Shown piece by piece: positions 14,487 to 23,015 of a stretch of DNA of 27,940 nucleotides. The stretch's first letter is position 1. Each line of letters begins with the position of its first letter. Made by a program: the position numbers and the translations under genes. The notes under the pieces are model-generated. The model saw only the letters and a program-made list of their open reading frames with translations, did no database searches and was not told the origin of the DNA. The stretch is from JBIOHJ01 sp044448905 (lineage in GTDB: Bacteria; Bacteroidota; Bacteroidia; AKYH767-A; OLB10), in the NCBI GenBank assembly GCA_044448905.1, contig JBIOHJ010000030.1, positions 1-27,940 on the forward strand, given 5' to 3'.

Positions 14487-14792
14487 TCATCCGGAGAACT
14501 TCTTAAACACTTTTATCAAATCATTTGAAGTTAAAAACCCATTCATCCGCCACACCTGTTTTCCATTTTTGAAAAGAATCAGCACCGGCACACTCTTTAC
14601 ATGGTAGAATTCCGAAAACCCTGTTGATTTATCCACATCAATTTTCTGAATAAAAATTTTCTCTCTCAAATCAGCCTTAACTTCCTCTAAAATATCGTCA
14701 AGTATTTTGCAGGGTTCACACCAGTCGGCATAAAAGTCAGCAAGCACAAAGGCGTTTGTTTTTAAAATGGCTTTAAATTCTTTTGTGTTCAC
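14487..14792 (-). CDS. Thioredoxin-family protein
   Basis: 101 residues from the ATG at 14792, the usual size of a free thioredoxin, with no signal peptide. The fold is complete: VLADFYADWCEPCKIL has the redox cysteines at 25 and 28, the buried Asp at 19 is present, and cis-Pro 69 lies in VKSVPVLILFKNG. The active site is WCEPC, with Glu in place of the usual Gly of WCGPC, which may shift the redox potential or the partner. It probably serves as a cytoplasmic disulfide reductase; a dedicated partner is not visible nearby. The gene stands alone, converging with the methyltransferase and diverging from the 14988 gene. Confidence 0.85.
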   Translation of the reverse strand: MNTKEFKAILKTNAFVLADFYADWCEPCKILDDILEEVKADLREKIFIQKIDVDKSTGFSEFYHVKSVPVLILFKNGKQVWRMNGFLTSNDLIKVFKKFSG

Positions 14793-14851
14793 AATTAATA
14801 TATATAGTTGATAATCAATATTTTAAACGCATATTTTAATTAAATTTCCCG

Positions 14852-14859
14852 CAAAAATA
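14852..14859 (-). promoter_or_regulatory. -7 promoter element of the thioredoxin gene
   Basis: On the - strand TATTTTTG matches TAnnTTTG, about 60 bases upstream of the ATG at 14792. The region is AT-rich, so a chance match is possible. Confidence 0.4.
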
Positions 14860-14959
14860 ACCCTTAAGAAACGGATTCGTTTCACCGCGATGTAAGATTT
14901 TCAGAAAAACGTAACCAACCAGGGCGAAAAACAGTTTACATATGATATAAAATCAGTCA

Positions 14960-14975
14960 TCCCGATGCATCGGGA
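14960..14975. repeat. Perfect 16-bp palindrome in the leader of the 14988 gene
   Basis: TCCCGATGCATCGGGA is its own reverse complement and ends 12 bases before ATG 14988. It can form a hairpin near the ribosome entry site or act as a protein site. Palindromes of this CCCGAT...ATCGGG type recur in Bacteroidota intergenic DNA. Confidence 0.65.
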
Positions 14976-14987
14976 CAAAAGAGAATC

Positions 14988-17183
14988 ATGAGTAAATCAA
15001 ACTTCGTTACAAAGATTTCAGGCGGATGGAAAATTATTTTATTTTTCCTCATAGCTGCGTCACTGTTAGCCATTAAGTATAATTATTTTTCTGCAAAATA
15101 TTTTCGCACAACCGCAGAAATTAAAACAGTCGAAAACAAAACCGGAACTTATACAGCCGTTATTAATGCCGTAAATAAACAAAAACAATTTGTAGAATAT
15201 TTTCAAATTGAACCATTGTTTAAAACCGAATTGTACACAAGCTCTCCAATTACAGTTTCATATTCTTTAAAAAAAGAAAAATTTTATAAGCAGGACTTTG
15301 AATTTAAATATTCAGGCAACAATGCTTTCGTTCTGACATATGAACATAATGGAATAGAAAGAAGCCGCCAGGGCGAATTCGGTAAAGAAATTCACGAGAC
15401 CGATTTGAATTTTACTGTAAATAAAAATTCAGAGTTAATTCCGGCACGATGCGAAACGTTGCTGAGTAAAAACTTACAGTTTATTATTTACTCTGATAAG
15501 GCGCTTGCAGAAACACTTCTGAAAAACTCCGTAGATATTTCTTCAGGAAATGGAACAACGACTATTACCGTTACGAATACGGTTCCTGAAAAGACAATGA
15601 ATCTGGCCAATGAAATTGCTGTATCTTTTTCTGAGCAAAAAAACTCATCCGGAAACCTTGATTTAATACATGAACAGCTCGCAAAAGTTGCTATGGAACT
15701 TGACAATGCTCAAGCAGCAGTTGCAAAATATAAAACCGAAAATGCTATTACCGAATTTCCACTTCAGGCGGATGCGCAGTTAAACCATCTCGAAAACCTT
15801 GAGTTGCAAAAAATGAATCTTCAGATGCAAACATTGGCATTGGATAACCTGAGTGATTACATGCGCCAAAACCGCACAACAGAAAATGCTGCCCCGGAAT
15901 ATGGCACAATCACTGATCCGGTTTTTGCAGATTACATTACTAAGCTGAATGAAAAGATTTCGACAAATAAAACACAATATGATAATCAAAATTCAACACT
16001 GAATACCGAAATTAATTTTCTGAAAAATACTATTGCCGAAGGCATCAGAAACACGCGTAAGAAAACAGCCCTTCAAACGGATGAAATAAACAAGCAGATT
16101 GCATTGGCTAAATCAGGGTTTGGTGTGTTGCCCGAAAAAGAAAGTCAATTGCAAACACTTAACCGCAATCTTTATTTAGTTGAAAAACTTTACAATTATC
16201 TTGTGGATAAAAGAACAGAAGCAATGTATGCGGGAGCCATTCCCTTCGCAGAAGACAGTTCAAAACAAGTCGCAACATTACCCCGCGAATCAATAAATAT
16301 GAAAGCAAATACAGTTTGGATACTTGCAATATTGTTCGGATTACTAACAGGTTGTATATGTACGCTTATTGCTGGTAACTTTAAGAGGCTCACCATTACA
16401 AACAGAAAAATCATTGATGATCACAAATCCATTCCGTTTTTTGCCAGTATCGAAAACAGAAATAACAAGGAGGTGACATCTGAATTCGGGAATATCTGTA
16501 CAAAGCTTTTGTTGTTAAGAAATGAAAGCCAGAAACATGTCATCACAGTTACTTCTGCTAACCAGGGTGATGGGAAAACATTTTTTGTTTCGCACCTTGC
16601 AAAAACATTAGCCGCATCCGATCTAAAAGTTTTAATGATAACAATGAATGTTTTTGATAATAGCCTGGAAAAGATTTTTGATATTGAACCCCGGCATACC
16701 TTAGCGGAAGTAGTTCAAAAGAAAATAAACCTGCAGGAAGCAATTTCTATTACTGCTATTCCCGACCTCGATGTGCTGGTTGGCGGTGAATTCACAAACG
16801 GCACAAATTCATTATTGATTAACCATAAAATGGGCAACATCTTTAATGAATTTAAACAACATTATGACTTTATAATTATTGATTCACCCGATACAAATTC
16901 TTCGCTTGACGCTGTTCCGTTAATGAAATTAAGCGATACAAATTTGTTTATTACCCCTTACGGTTCCGATACGCAAAAAACTTTTGAAATTGCTGAGAAC
17001 ATTCGCAGCGATTATAAAATTGAAAATTTGTTTTTTGTGCTGAATATGATAGGAAGTACTTCCGGCAAGGGAAATAAAGCAACACTAAAAAAATCAAAAA
17101 TTGAAATTGAAAATAACAATAACCAATCATCCGCTACCGAAGCAACCCCTTTCTTAAAAAAGGTTGCTATGTGGTTTTATTAA
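14988..17183 (+). CDS. Wzc-like polysaccharide co-polymerase with a degenerate BY-kinase domain
   Basis: 731 residues from ATG 14988. A first membrane segment (IILFFLIAASLLAI, about residue 16) leads into a long periplasmic part with helical coiled-coil stretches (about 230-400), and a segment PEKESQLQTLNRNLYLVEKLYNYLVDKR of GNVR type precedes the second membrane segment (about 442-463, TVWILAILFGLLTGCIC). The cytoplasmic domain has Walker A SANQGDGKT (about 523-531) and Walker B FIIIDSPD (about 628-635). Walker A', normally with Asp residues (LLIDxDxR), reads VLMITMNVFDNS. The tail ends in one Tyr instead of a Tyr cluster. Such proteins control chain length in exopolysaccharide export at the inner membrane; here autophosphorylation is doubtful. 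The two genes downstream are on the same strand. Confidence 0.85.
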   Translation: MSKSNFVTKISGGWKIILFFLIAASLLAIKYNYFSAKYFRTTAEIKTVENKTGTYTAVINAVNKQKQFVEYFQIEPLFKTELYTSSPITVSYSLKKEKFYKQDFEFKYSGNNAFVLTYEHNGIERSRQGEFGKEIHETDLNFTVNKNSELIPARCETLLSKNLQFIIYSDKALAETLLKNSVDISSGNGTTTITVTNTVPEKTMNLANEIAVSFSEQKNSSGNLDLIHEQLAKVAMELDNAQAAVAKYKTENAITEFPLQADAQLNHLENLELQKMNLQMQTLALDNLSDYMRQNRTTENAAPEYGTITDPVFADYITKLNEKISTNKTQYDNQNSTLNTEINFLKNTIAEGIRNTRKKTALQTDEINKQIALAKSGFGVLPEKESQLQTLNRNLYLVEKLYNYLVDKRTEAMYAGAIPFAEDSSKQVATLPRESINMKANTVWILAILFGLLTGCICTLIAGNFKRLTITNRKIIDDHKSIPFFASIENRNNKEVTSEFGNICTKLLLLRNESQKHVITVTSANQGDGKTFFVSHLAKTLAASDLKVLMITMNVFDNSLEKIFDIEPRHTLAEVVQKKINLQEAISITAIPDLDVLVGGEFTNGTNSLLINHKMGNIFNEFKQHYDFIIIDSPDTNSSLDAVPLMKLSDTNLFITPYGSDTQKTFEIAENIRSDYKIENLFFVLNMIGSTSGKGNKATLKKSKIEIENNNNQSSATEATPFLKKVAMWFY

Positions 17184-17398
17184 TTTTAAGTTTTTCATTC
17201 TTTGTTGATTTGAATAGTTGGGCACGGGGTCAAGTACGTATTTTTATCGTATATTAACTCATTTCGTTTTCCCAAACCCAATATTGGTAAGGTTTTTGAA
17301 CGATTTTATGTTAGTATCTTTTTTGTAAAATCATACAAAAGGTTTATATGCCCCGATCAATATGTTTGCAACTTTGAGAATCCAAAACAAGTAAAACA

Positions 17399-18172
17399 GT
17401 GAACAGTCAGATTACATACAACAGGCAATTTGATAAACGAATGACGATACTCACCGTTTTAGCAAAGTATGACCATACTGCATTAAGTATTCCGCAGGCA
17501 TCTGAAGATATTCGGCCATTATTTTCAAAATTTTCAAAAGATAAACCTGCAAAATTTTTTACTTCTGGCAAAATTCTGGGAATACAGCTTCATTCGCTCA
17601 AAAAACTTTACGCTTCCAATTACCAGGAAAAAATTATTGCTAACACAAGCGCATGGGATACAATTTTAAACCAAATGCAATGGTTTAATAAAGAATGTGA
17701 AATTGTAAACCCGTTTGAAGACCAGAAAATTTTATCAGTCAGTTCGAGACTGAAAAAAGTATTCGATTGCATTGATACGAATGAAAAAATTGCCGTAAGC
17801 TTTTCGCATGGCGACATTACTCCATGGAATTTAAATGGTGATGATAAGAGGCTATACAGGTATAATTGGGAAACTTCGGATTGCGGCATTCCAATGCTCA
17901 CTGATTTATTTCACTTCCTCTTTTTGCCGAAAACACTTTCAACCAATCATGATTTTAAAACGATAAAGAAGAGCATTGATCATGCTATTGGCCATTCAAT
18001 TTGTAAATCCATAATTGAAAAGTACCGGATAAATGTTGATTTGCATTACAGGATTTACCTTTTATTCAGCATCACACATTATTTGCGAATTTATAACAGC
18101 CAGAAGTTTTCACAGATGCAATTGCATCGCTTAATGGACATCTGGAATGAAGCACTCCTCGAATTAGAATAA
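17399..18172 (+). CDS. APH-like phosphotransferase fold protein, short at the N-terminus
   Basis: 257 residues from GTG 17399, the first possible start after an in-frame TGA at 17375; ATG 17441 is the first ATG. FSHGDITPWNLN (HGD at residues 137-139) is the catalytic loop of aminoglycoside/choline-kinase type phosphotransferases. The metal-binding motif that follows, usually DWE, reads NWE (residues 156-158), then IPMLTDLFHFLFL as in the family. The nucleotide-binding N-lobe appears to be missing: the protein starts near what would be its last helix. Activity is therefore uncertain. The substrate is unknown; the setting after a Wzc-like gene suggests polysaccharide metabolism. It ends one base before the next ATG. 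Confidence 0.65.
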   Translation: MNSQITYNRQFDKRMTILTVLAKYDHTALSIPQASEDIRPLFSKFSKDKPAKFFTSGKILGIQLHSLKKLYASNYQEKIIANTSAWDTILNQMQWFNKECEIVNPFEDQKILSVSSRLKKVFDCIDTNEKIAVSFSHGDITPWNLNGDDKRLYRYNWETSDCGIPMLTDLFHFLFLPKTLSTNHDFKTIKKSIDHAIGHSICKSIIEKYRINVDLHYRIYLLFSITHYLRIYNSQKFSQMQLHRLMDIWNEALLELE

Positions 18173-18173
18173 C

Positions 18174-18938
18174 ATGCATACCTGCAGGAACAGATTTTTA
18201 TTTTTTTTGGTAAAGAATTGCTCTGGACTTAATTATGTTCTGCTCAAAGATATTTATGATGATATTACTGAACTCCCCCAGGAACATCAATTGGAGATGT
18301 TGGTGGACCCCGATGATTATTCGGCATTGCTTCATGTGATCTCCACCGGTAAGGACATTTCAACGATTAAAACTAAAAAATCGCTGCACTCGCAAATTAT
18401 CAGTCTGCATTTTACAGACCATTCTTCGTTGATTTTAAAAATCAAAATTAGCTTCGAACGAAACGGAATTGTATTTATGAATGCAGGGGAAGTTCTTGCC
18501 TCGGCAACCGTGAATAGCGAAAACATTAAAATTCCAGCACTCCCTTACCTGTTTGAGCACATCATACTTTTGGCTATACTCAACAAAAAGGATGTGAATG
18601 AGAAATATCGTGAATATTTCGCAAGGCTCGATTTTAAATCACGTTCTAAAATCTTTGCACATATCCGCCCTAAATACAACCTGATAATTCATTTGCTTGA
18701 TGATTTATATATATTTAATGGCAAGCATTATCGTAATATCAAAAAAACAATAAATACCGAACAGCAAAACACAGGTTGGCGTTATGCCATTCATAAAATT
18801 ATTTTTTCTTTTATTTTTATTACCCACACCCTTATAAATTTTTATGAGCATCTGAGCTCAAGTAATAGTCAGTCGGTAAATAATTCAATGCCCCCGGTTG
18901 AATTAAAAGATTTTTTGCAGCGCAAAGCAATTGCCTGA
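18174..18938 (+). CDS. Nucleotidyltransferase-like protein, probably inactive
   Basis: 254 residues from ATG 18174, directly after the previous stop. The N-terminal YVLLKDIYDD, then EHQLEMLVDPDDYSALLHVI resembles uncharacterised nucleotidyltransferase-fold proteins in which the pattern is DLDLLVD. Here the two catalytic Asp positions are Gln 39 and Glu 41. The middle part (LHFTDHSSLILKIKISFERNG, then LPYLFEHIILLAIL) continues the family-like pattern; a hydrophobic helix near residue 210 (IIFSFIFITHTLINFY) may touch the membrane. The role is unknown. It is tightly coupled to the phosphotransferase-like gene, which suggests joint work on one substrate. The family call is moderate and the activity call weak. 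Confidence 0.5.
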   Translation: MHTCRNRFLFFLVKNCSGLNYVLLKDIYDDITELPQEHQLEMLVDPDDYSALLHVISTGKDISTIKTKKSLHSQIISLHFTDHSSLILKIKISFERNGIVFMNAGEVLASATVNSENIKIPALPYLFEHIILLAILNKKDVNEKYREYFARLDFKSRSKIFAHIRPKYNLIIHLLDDLYIFNGKHYRNIKKTINTEQQNTGWRYAIHKIIFSFIFITHTLINFYEHLSSSNSQSVNNSMPPVELKDFLQRKAIA

Positions 18939-19044
18939 AGAGCGAATACCGGCAATTTTTCCCACATTATAATGTAAACGGCAGGCAGGGTTTTGCAGCA
19001 CTCGCTTTATTTTATCACCTTTGGCATCCTAAAAATAACGAGGG

Positions 19045-21654
19045 ATGAAAATAAATTTTTTTTTACTGGTTGCAGCTGCTTTATTTATTGCATCGTGCAA
19101 AACAACCCAACAAACGGGCACACAACAGCCTGCTCCAAAAAGCGAAGAGAAAAAAATTCCTGAGCCTGAAATTTACCGTGCATCCAATTCGCGCCTCAGC
19201 GATATTATTCACATGGAATTGCGCGTGAGTTTTGATTGGGAAAAAAAATATTTATTTGGCCAGGCAACGTTGACCATGAAACCGTATTTCTATTCAACGG
19301 ACAGTCTATTTTTAAACGCCCGTGGAATGGAAATTAAAGAATTGAGTTTGCTTTCGGGCGAAAAAAAATCATTACTCCAATACAAAAATGAAAATGACAG
19401 CCTTAAAATAAAACTTGATAAAACATATACACGCGATGAACAATACCAATTGTATATTGATTATGTTGCCAAACCCGATGAATTGAAAGAAGTTGGAGGC
19501 AGTGCAGCTATTGCATCAGATAAAGGACTCTATTTTATTAATGCCGATGGAAAAGAAAAAAGAAAGCCAAGGCAGGTATGGACACAAGGCGAAACGCAGG
19601 CAAATTCCGTTTGGTTCCCGACAATTGATTCACCTAATGAACGCATGACACAGGAAATTTACATTACTGTGGATACTTCATTGGTTACACTTTCTAACGG
19701 GTCGCTTATTTCTTCAATTGTTAACGGGCGCGAAGGTTCGCGAACCGATTACTGGAAACAATCTTTGCCGGCAGCTCCTTACCTGGCAATGATGGCGGTA
19801 AGCAATTTTAAAATTGTGAAAGACAAGTGGCGCAATATAGAAGTGAATTATTATGTGGATGCCGAGTATGAAAAATATGCAAAGCAGATTTTCGGGAACA
19901 CACCGGAAATGATTGAATTTTTTTCAAAAAAATTAGGCGTGGATTATGCGTGGGATAAATATGCACAGGTAGTGGTGCACGATTATGTTTCGGGAGCTAT
20001 GGAAAATACTTCGGCTACGCTGCACGGTGAATTTATGCAGCGCGATGACCGCGCTTTGCTTGATGAGACTTACGAGTCGGTGATTTCGCACGAATTGTTT
20101 CACCAATGGTTTGGCGATTTGGTAACCTGCGAATCGTGGTCAAATATTACATTAAATGAATCGTTTGCCACTTATGGTGAATATTTGTGGGATGAATATA
20201 AATACGGGCGTGATGAAGCTGATTACGGGCTGAACAAAGACCTTGATAATTACAAAGGGCAGGGTACTGCGCGTGAAAAAAATCTTGTTCGGTTTAATTA
20301 CGAAAACCAGGAAGAAATTTTTGATGTGGTTTCGTACCAGAAAGGCGGACGGATACTGCACATGTTACGCAAGACGGTTGGCGATGATGCTTTTTTCAAA
20401 TCATTGCAATTGTATCTTAACTCTAATAAATTTAAACCGGCCGAGGTGCACAACCTGCGGCTGGCATTTGAAGAGGTAACAGGGCGCGATTTAAACTGGT
20501 TTTTTAACCAATGGTATTTTGATAACGGGCACCCCGATTTGGATATCAAATATGAATATGTTGATTCAACGGGCATGCAAAACGTTATGATTACTCAAAA
20601 GCAGGATTTCGAAAAAAATCCGTTGTTTAAAATACCGTTAAAAGTAGATGTTTATGATAACAGTGGGGTAACCCGACATGATATTGAAATAAACAAAACA
20701 TCAGAGACCTTTTCATTTAAAACTAACGGCAAGCCCGCACTTGTTAATGTTGATGCTGAAAAAATGCTGGTGTGTACTAAAACCGATAACCATTCCAATG
20801 ACGAGTGGATTTATCAGTATGAACAGGCCCCGTTGTTTATGGACCGTTATGAGGCATTGCAAAAACTGGGCAAGAGCTATTCGGCCGGCTCAGCTTCAGC
20901 TAAAATAATTACCAAAGCGTTAAAAGATAACTCATGGGCTATTCGAAAATATGCAATAGGGCGATGCGGCACTATTGCAAAATCGGCTGACAGCAGCAAG
21001 CTGAAGGCTGACTTAATTGATATGGCAAAAAATGATCCTAAGGCAGCAGTTCGCGAAGCGGCTTTATCTTTTCTTGCCAAGAATTATTCAGGCAACGATC
21101 TTACAGCATTTTATGAACAGGCGGTTAACGATCGTTCGTATGATGTGATGGAAAAAGCTATAAACAATATTGCGTCAATTGAAAAAGAAAAGGGATTGGC
21201 TATTGTTAAGAAATTTGAAAGCGATGAGAACAAACGCGTCCGTAATATAGTTGCGGGTGTTTATGCTGAATATGGCTCGGATGAAAATAATTCGTTTATG
21301 CTTACCGCTATGGAAAGCGCAAGCGGTGGCCAGAAATATCAAACAACACTTGACTATGGAAAATTCTTAACCCGCTGCAAGCCGCAAACCATCGAAACCG
21401 GTTTAGTTTACCTTGAAGATGTAGCTAAAAACGCAGCGCCCTGGTATGTAAAGCTTTCGGGCATACAGGCTATGAGCGCACTGAGCAAAACATGCGAAAC
21501 AAAAGCGAAAGATAACACCGGCATAGACGAAGCCGCACGCTATAAAGAATTGAAAACCAAAATTGATAACTCCATTAAAGCCATTAAAGAAGCCGAAACC
21601 GATAAAAATCTGAAAAAGATTTATGGCAAAGGGGATGAGGCGGGAGAAGAATAA
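19045..21654 (+). CDS. M1-family aminopeptidase, predicted lipoprotein
   Basis: 869 residues from ATG 19045. The N-terminus MKINFFLLVAAALFIASCK is a lipoprotein signal with lipobox Cys 18, so the enzyme is exported and anchored by lipid. After a PQ/T-rich spacer comes the M1 catalytic unit: GAMEN at 317-321 (substrate N-terminus recognition) and zinc motif HELFH at 349-353 with the third ligand Glu 372 in LNESFA. The C-terminal third (from about 600) is a helical repeat region of HEAT type with segments such as SWAIRKYAIGRCG and KAAVREAALSFLAK. It cleaves N-terminal residues from peptides, probably for nutrition or turnover at the envelope. Alone on its strand, it ends against a repeat-rich convergent spacer. 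Confidence 0.93.
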   Translation: MKINFFLLVAAALFIASCKTTQQTGTQQPAPKSEEKKIPEPEIYRASNSRLSDIIHMELRVSFDWEKKYLFGQATLTMKPYFYSTDSLFLNARGMEIKELSLLSGEKKSLLQYKNENDSLKIKLDKTYTRDEQYQLYIDYVAKPDELKEVGGSAAIASDKGLYFINADGKEKRKPRQVWTQGETQANSVWFPTIDSPNERMTQEIYITVDTSLVTLSNGSLISSIVNGREGSRTDYWKQSLPAAPYLAMMAVSNFKIVKDKWRNIEVNYYVDAEYEKYAKQIFGNTPEMIEFFSKKLGVDYAWDKYAQVVVHDYVSGAMENTSATLHGEFMQRDDRALLDETYESVISHELFHQWFGDLVTCESWSNITLNESFATYGEYLWDEYKYGRDEADYGLNKDLDNYKGQGTAREKNLVRFNYENQEEIFDVVSYQKGGRILHMLRKTVGDDAFFKSLQLYLNSNKFKPAEVHNLRLAFEEVTGRDLNWFFNQWYFDNGHPDLDIKYEYVDSTGMQNVMITQKQDFEKNPLFKIPLKVDVYDNSGVTRHDIEINKTSETFSFKTNGKPALVNVDAEKMLVCTKTDNHSNDEWIYQYEQAPLFMDRYEALQKLGKSYSAGSASAKIITKALKDNSWAIRKYAIGRCGTIAKSADSSKLKADLIDMAKNDPKAAVREAALSFLAKNYSGNDLTAFYEQAVNDRSYDVMEKAINNIASIEKEKGLAIVKKFESDENKRVRNIVAGVYAEYGSDENNSFMLTAMESASGGQKYQTTLDYGKFLTRCKPQTIETGLVYLEDVAKNAAPWYVKLSGIQAMSALSKTCETKAKDNTGIDEAARYKELKTKIDNSIKAIKEAETDKNLKKIYGKGDEAGEE

Positions 21655-21740
21655 AAGCCCCCTAAATCCCCCAAGGGGGACTTTCCAGTGCGCAGGCATT
21701 CCTCTCCGTCAGCTGACGGAAGGTTAGGTGGGGCTTCTTG
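21653..21740. repeat. Palindrome-rich interspersed repeat between convergent genes
   Basis: Contains TCCCCCAAGGGGGA (21667-21680) and the perfect palindrome TCCGTCAGCTGACGGA (21705-21720), with ends that pair imperfectly (AAGCCCCCTAA near 21655 with TTAGGTGGGGCTT near 21725). It fills the gap between the + and - genes and could terminate both. The CCCCTAAATCCCCC type is, to my knowledge, a frequent intergenic element in Bacteroidota genomes. Confidence 0.7.
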
Positions 21741-22667
21741 TTACACATGCACCAATTGCACATTCACCTCCACGGCATTGCCGCCTGTTATAGTTATGGG
21801 GATGTGTTGAGAAACATAATCAGTTAACGAAACTGCCAGTGTATAATCTCCATCGGGCAAGCCGCCAAAGCTGTAACGCCCGTCAGCCCCGCTTTCGGTT
21901 TCAATAGCCACAGGCTGCAAAACAAGGAGGGCGCCTTCAAGCGCATTTCCGTTAGCCTGGTCGCTTACCAGACCGGTTATGCTCAGCGCTTCGGGGCTTT
22001 CTTCCCCCGGTGGCAGCAGGTAGCGCTGGTATTTAGCATAATCATCCTGAAAAATATTTTTACCGGCTGTGCATACCCGAACTTCAATGTCCCATACAAT
22101 ATTATGCTTGCTGATGCGCTCTTGAGTTTGCACCGGCAGGTTGCCGATGAAAACCTCCTGTGCTGTGTTTGCAGCATCGAGCAGGGTGCGAAGCGGTGGT
22201 ATCTCGTCAATCTTCGCCTGCGGGTATCCGGCTGCATCTAATTTCACCTTGTATTTTTCGCAAACCGTGTGAAATGTTTTCATAAACTGAAGCATCTTCA
22301 CCTGAACCCTCCGTGCATCGTTATAATTATTATACCCGAACTCGTTCCACACGGGCTGGTTGTTCGGGAAAGCCTTTTCAATAAAATACTTGGTGTCCTG
22401 GAATTTATTGCGGCATTTTTTCATTTCTGTTTCCACATCGGCTGTCAGCTGCGTTAGCTGGTCATCAATCGTTTCATCGGTAGGAACCGCTTCGGCAGCA
22501 GTTATGGCGGTAAGCCAGTCGGCAGCATAGGGGTCGTCAAAATCGGCATCAAATGCAACAAAGCCGGCTTTGTCCTCGAGGAAAAATCCGCGTTTTGTTT
22601 TTGCCGATTCAATCATTTCGGCATGTGAAATATTATACTTCGATTTTTGTTGGATGGGTTTTGCCAT
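21741..22667 (-). CDS. Orphan protein with a C-terminal carboxypeptidase-regulatory-like domain
   Basis: 308 residues from the ATG at 22667 (MAKPIQQKSKYN); a longer frame to 22724 runs into the repeat array and is rejected. No signal peptide or membrane segment is seen. Residues 1-220 are mostly helical with no family I recognise (NKFQDTKYFIEKAFPNNQPVW, then NYNDARRVQVKMLQFMKTFH). The last 80 residues (SITGLVSDQANGNALEGALL, then ADGRYSFGGLPDGDYTLAVS) form a carboxypeptidase-regulatory-like beta sandwich. That domain is usually extracytoplasmic, which makes the lack of an export signal odd. The 21-bp periodic array lies in the leader on the coding strand. Function unknown. Confidence 0.75.
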   Translation of the reverse strand: MAKPIQQKSKYNISHAEMIESAKTKRGFFLEDKAGFVAFDADFDDPYAADWLTAITAAEAVPTDETIDDQLTQLTADVETEMKKCRNKFQDTKYFIEKAFPNNQPVWNEFGYNNYNDARRVQVKMLQFMKTFHTVCEKYKVKLDAAGYPQAKIDEIPPLRTLLDAANTAQEVFIGNLPVQTQERISKHNIVWDIEVRVCTAGKNIFQDDYAKYQRYLLPPGEESPEALSITGLVSDQANGNALEGALLVLQPVAIETESGADGRYSFGGLPDGDYTLAVSLTDYVSQHIPITITGGNAVEVNVQLVHV

Positions 22668-22717
22668 GATGTTTGGGTTTAAAGGTTTAAAATTTAAAGT
22701 TGACAAGCAGTAATGCA

Positions 22718-22948
22718 AATTCATAGCTCCGTAACTGACGCGCTGACAGCCGCAAGGTCACCGCGTCAGTCCGCAAACCTCCCGCGCCATTCCGCAAACC
22801 TGCCGCGTTAGTCCTCAAGCCTCTGTTATAAGCGCGGCAGGATTGCGGGATAACGGAAATGGGTTGCTGCATAGGTATCGGGTATTGCGTAACAATGCAT
22901 CTAGTATGCGTAACAAAGAACTGGTTTTGCGGAATATAAAAAAGTAGC
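22718..22948 (-). repeat. Array of about eleven diverged 21-bp units (array 2)
   Basis: On the + strand, unit starts fall at 22718, 22739, 22760, 22781, 22802, 22823, 22844, 22865, 22886, 22907 and 22928, every 21 bases. The best-conserved are 22760-22822 (CCGCGTCAGTCCGCAAACCT type) and 22886-22927 (TGCGTAACAA opening both units). Neighbours resemble each other more than distant units. Read on the - strand, 22687-22872 is an open frame of 61 codons with a heptapeptide pattern (GLRTNAA, GLRNGAG, GLRTDAV, TLRLSAR). It could be a short leader peptide, but its coding status is unproven. The array fills most of the 348 bases between the divergent genes at 22667 and 23016. Confidence 0.75.
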
Positions 22949-22964
22949 CGATCGGCTACTTTTT
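22939..22964. terminator. Perfect palindromic terminator-like hairpin in a divergent region
   Basis: AAAAAGTAGCC (22939-22949), GATC, GGCTACTTTTT (22954-22964): 11-bp stem, 4-base loop, A-run before and T-run after, so it would work in both directions. No annotated gene ends here; both neighbours start away from it. It could end a short transcript crossing the array or attenuate the 23016 gene. Confidence 0.65.
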
Positions 22965-23015
22965 CGGGTTAATAAAATTAATTGGTTTACCGGTTTATTC
23001 AGTCATGCTTTGTAC

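Noticed and set aside
22687..22872. 61-codon ORF on the - strand in array 2 as a protein gene
   Set aside because: Its heptapeptide pattern is a direct product of the 21-bp DNA period, and the period continues beyond both ends of the ORF. Kept as part of the repeat, not as a CDS.
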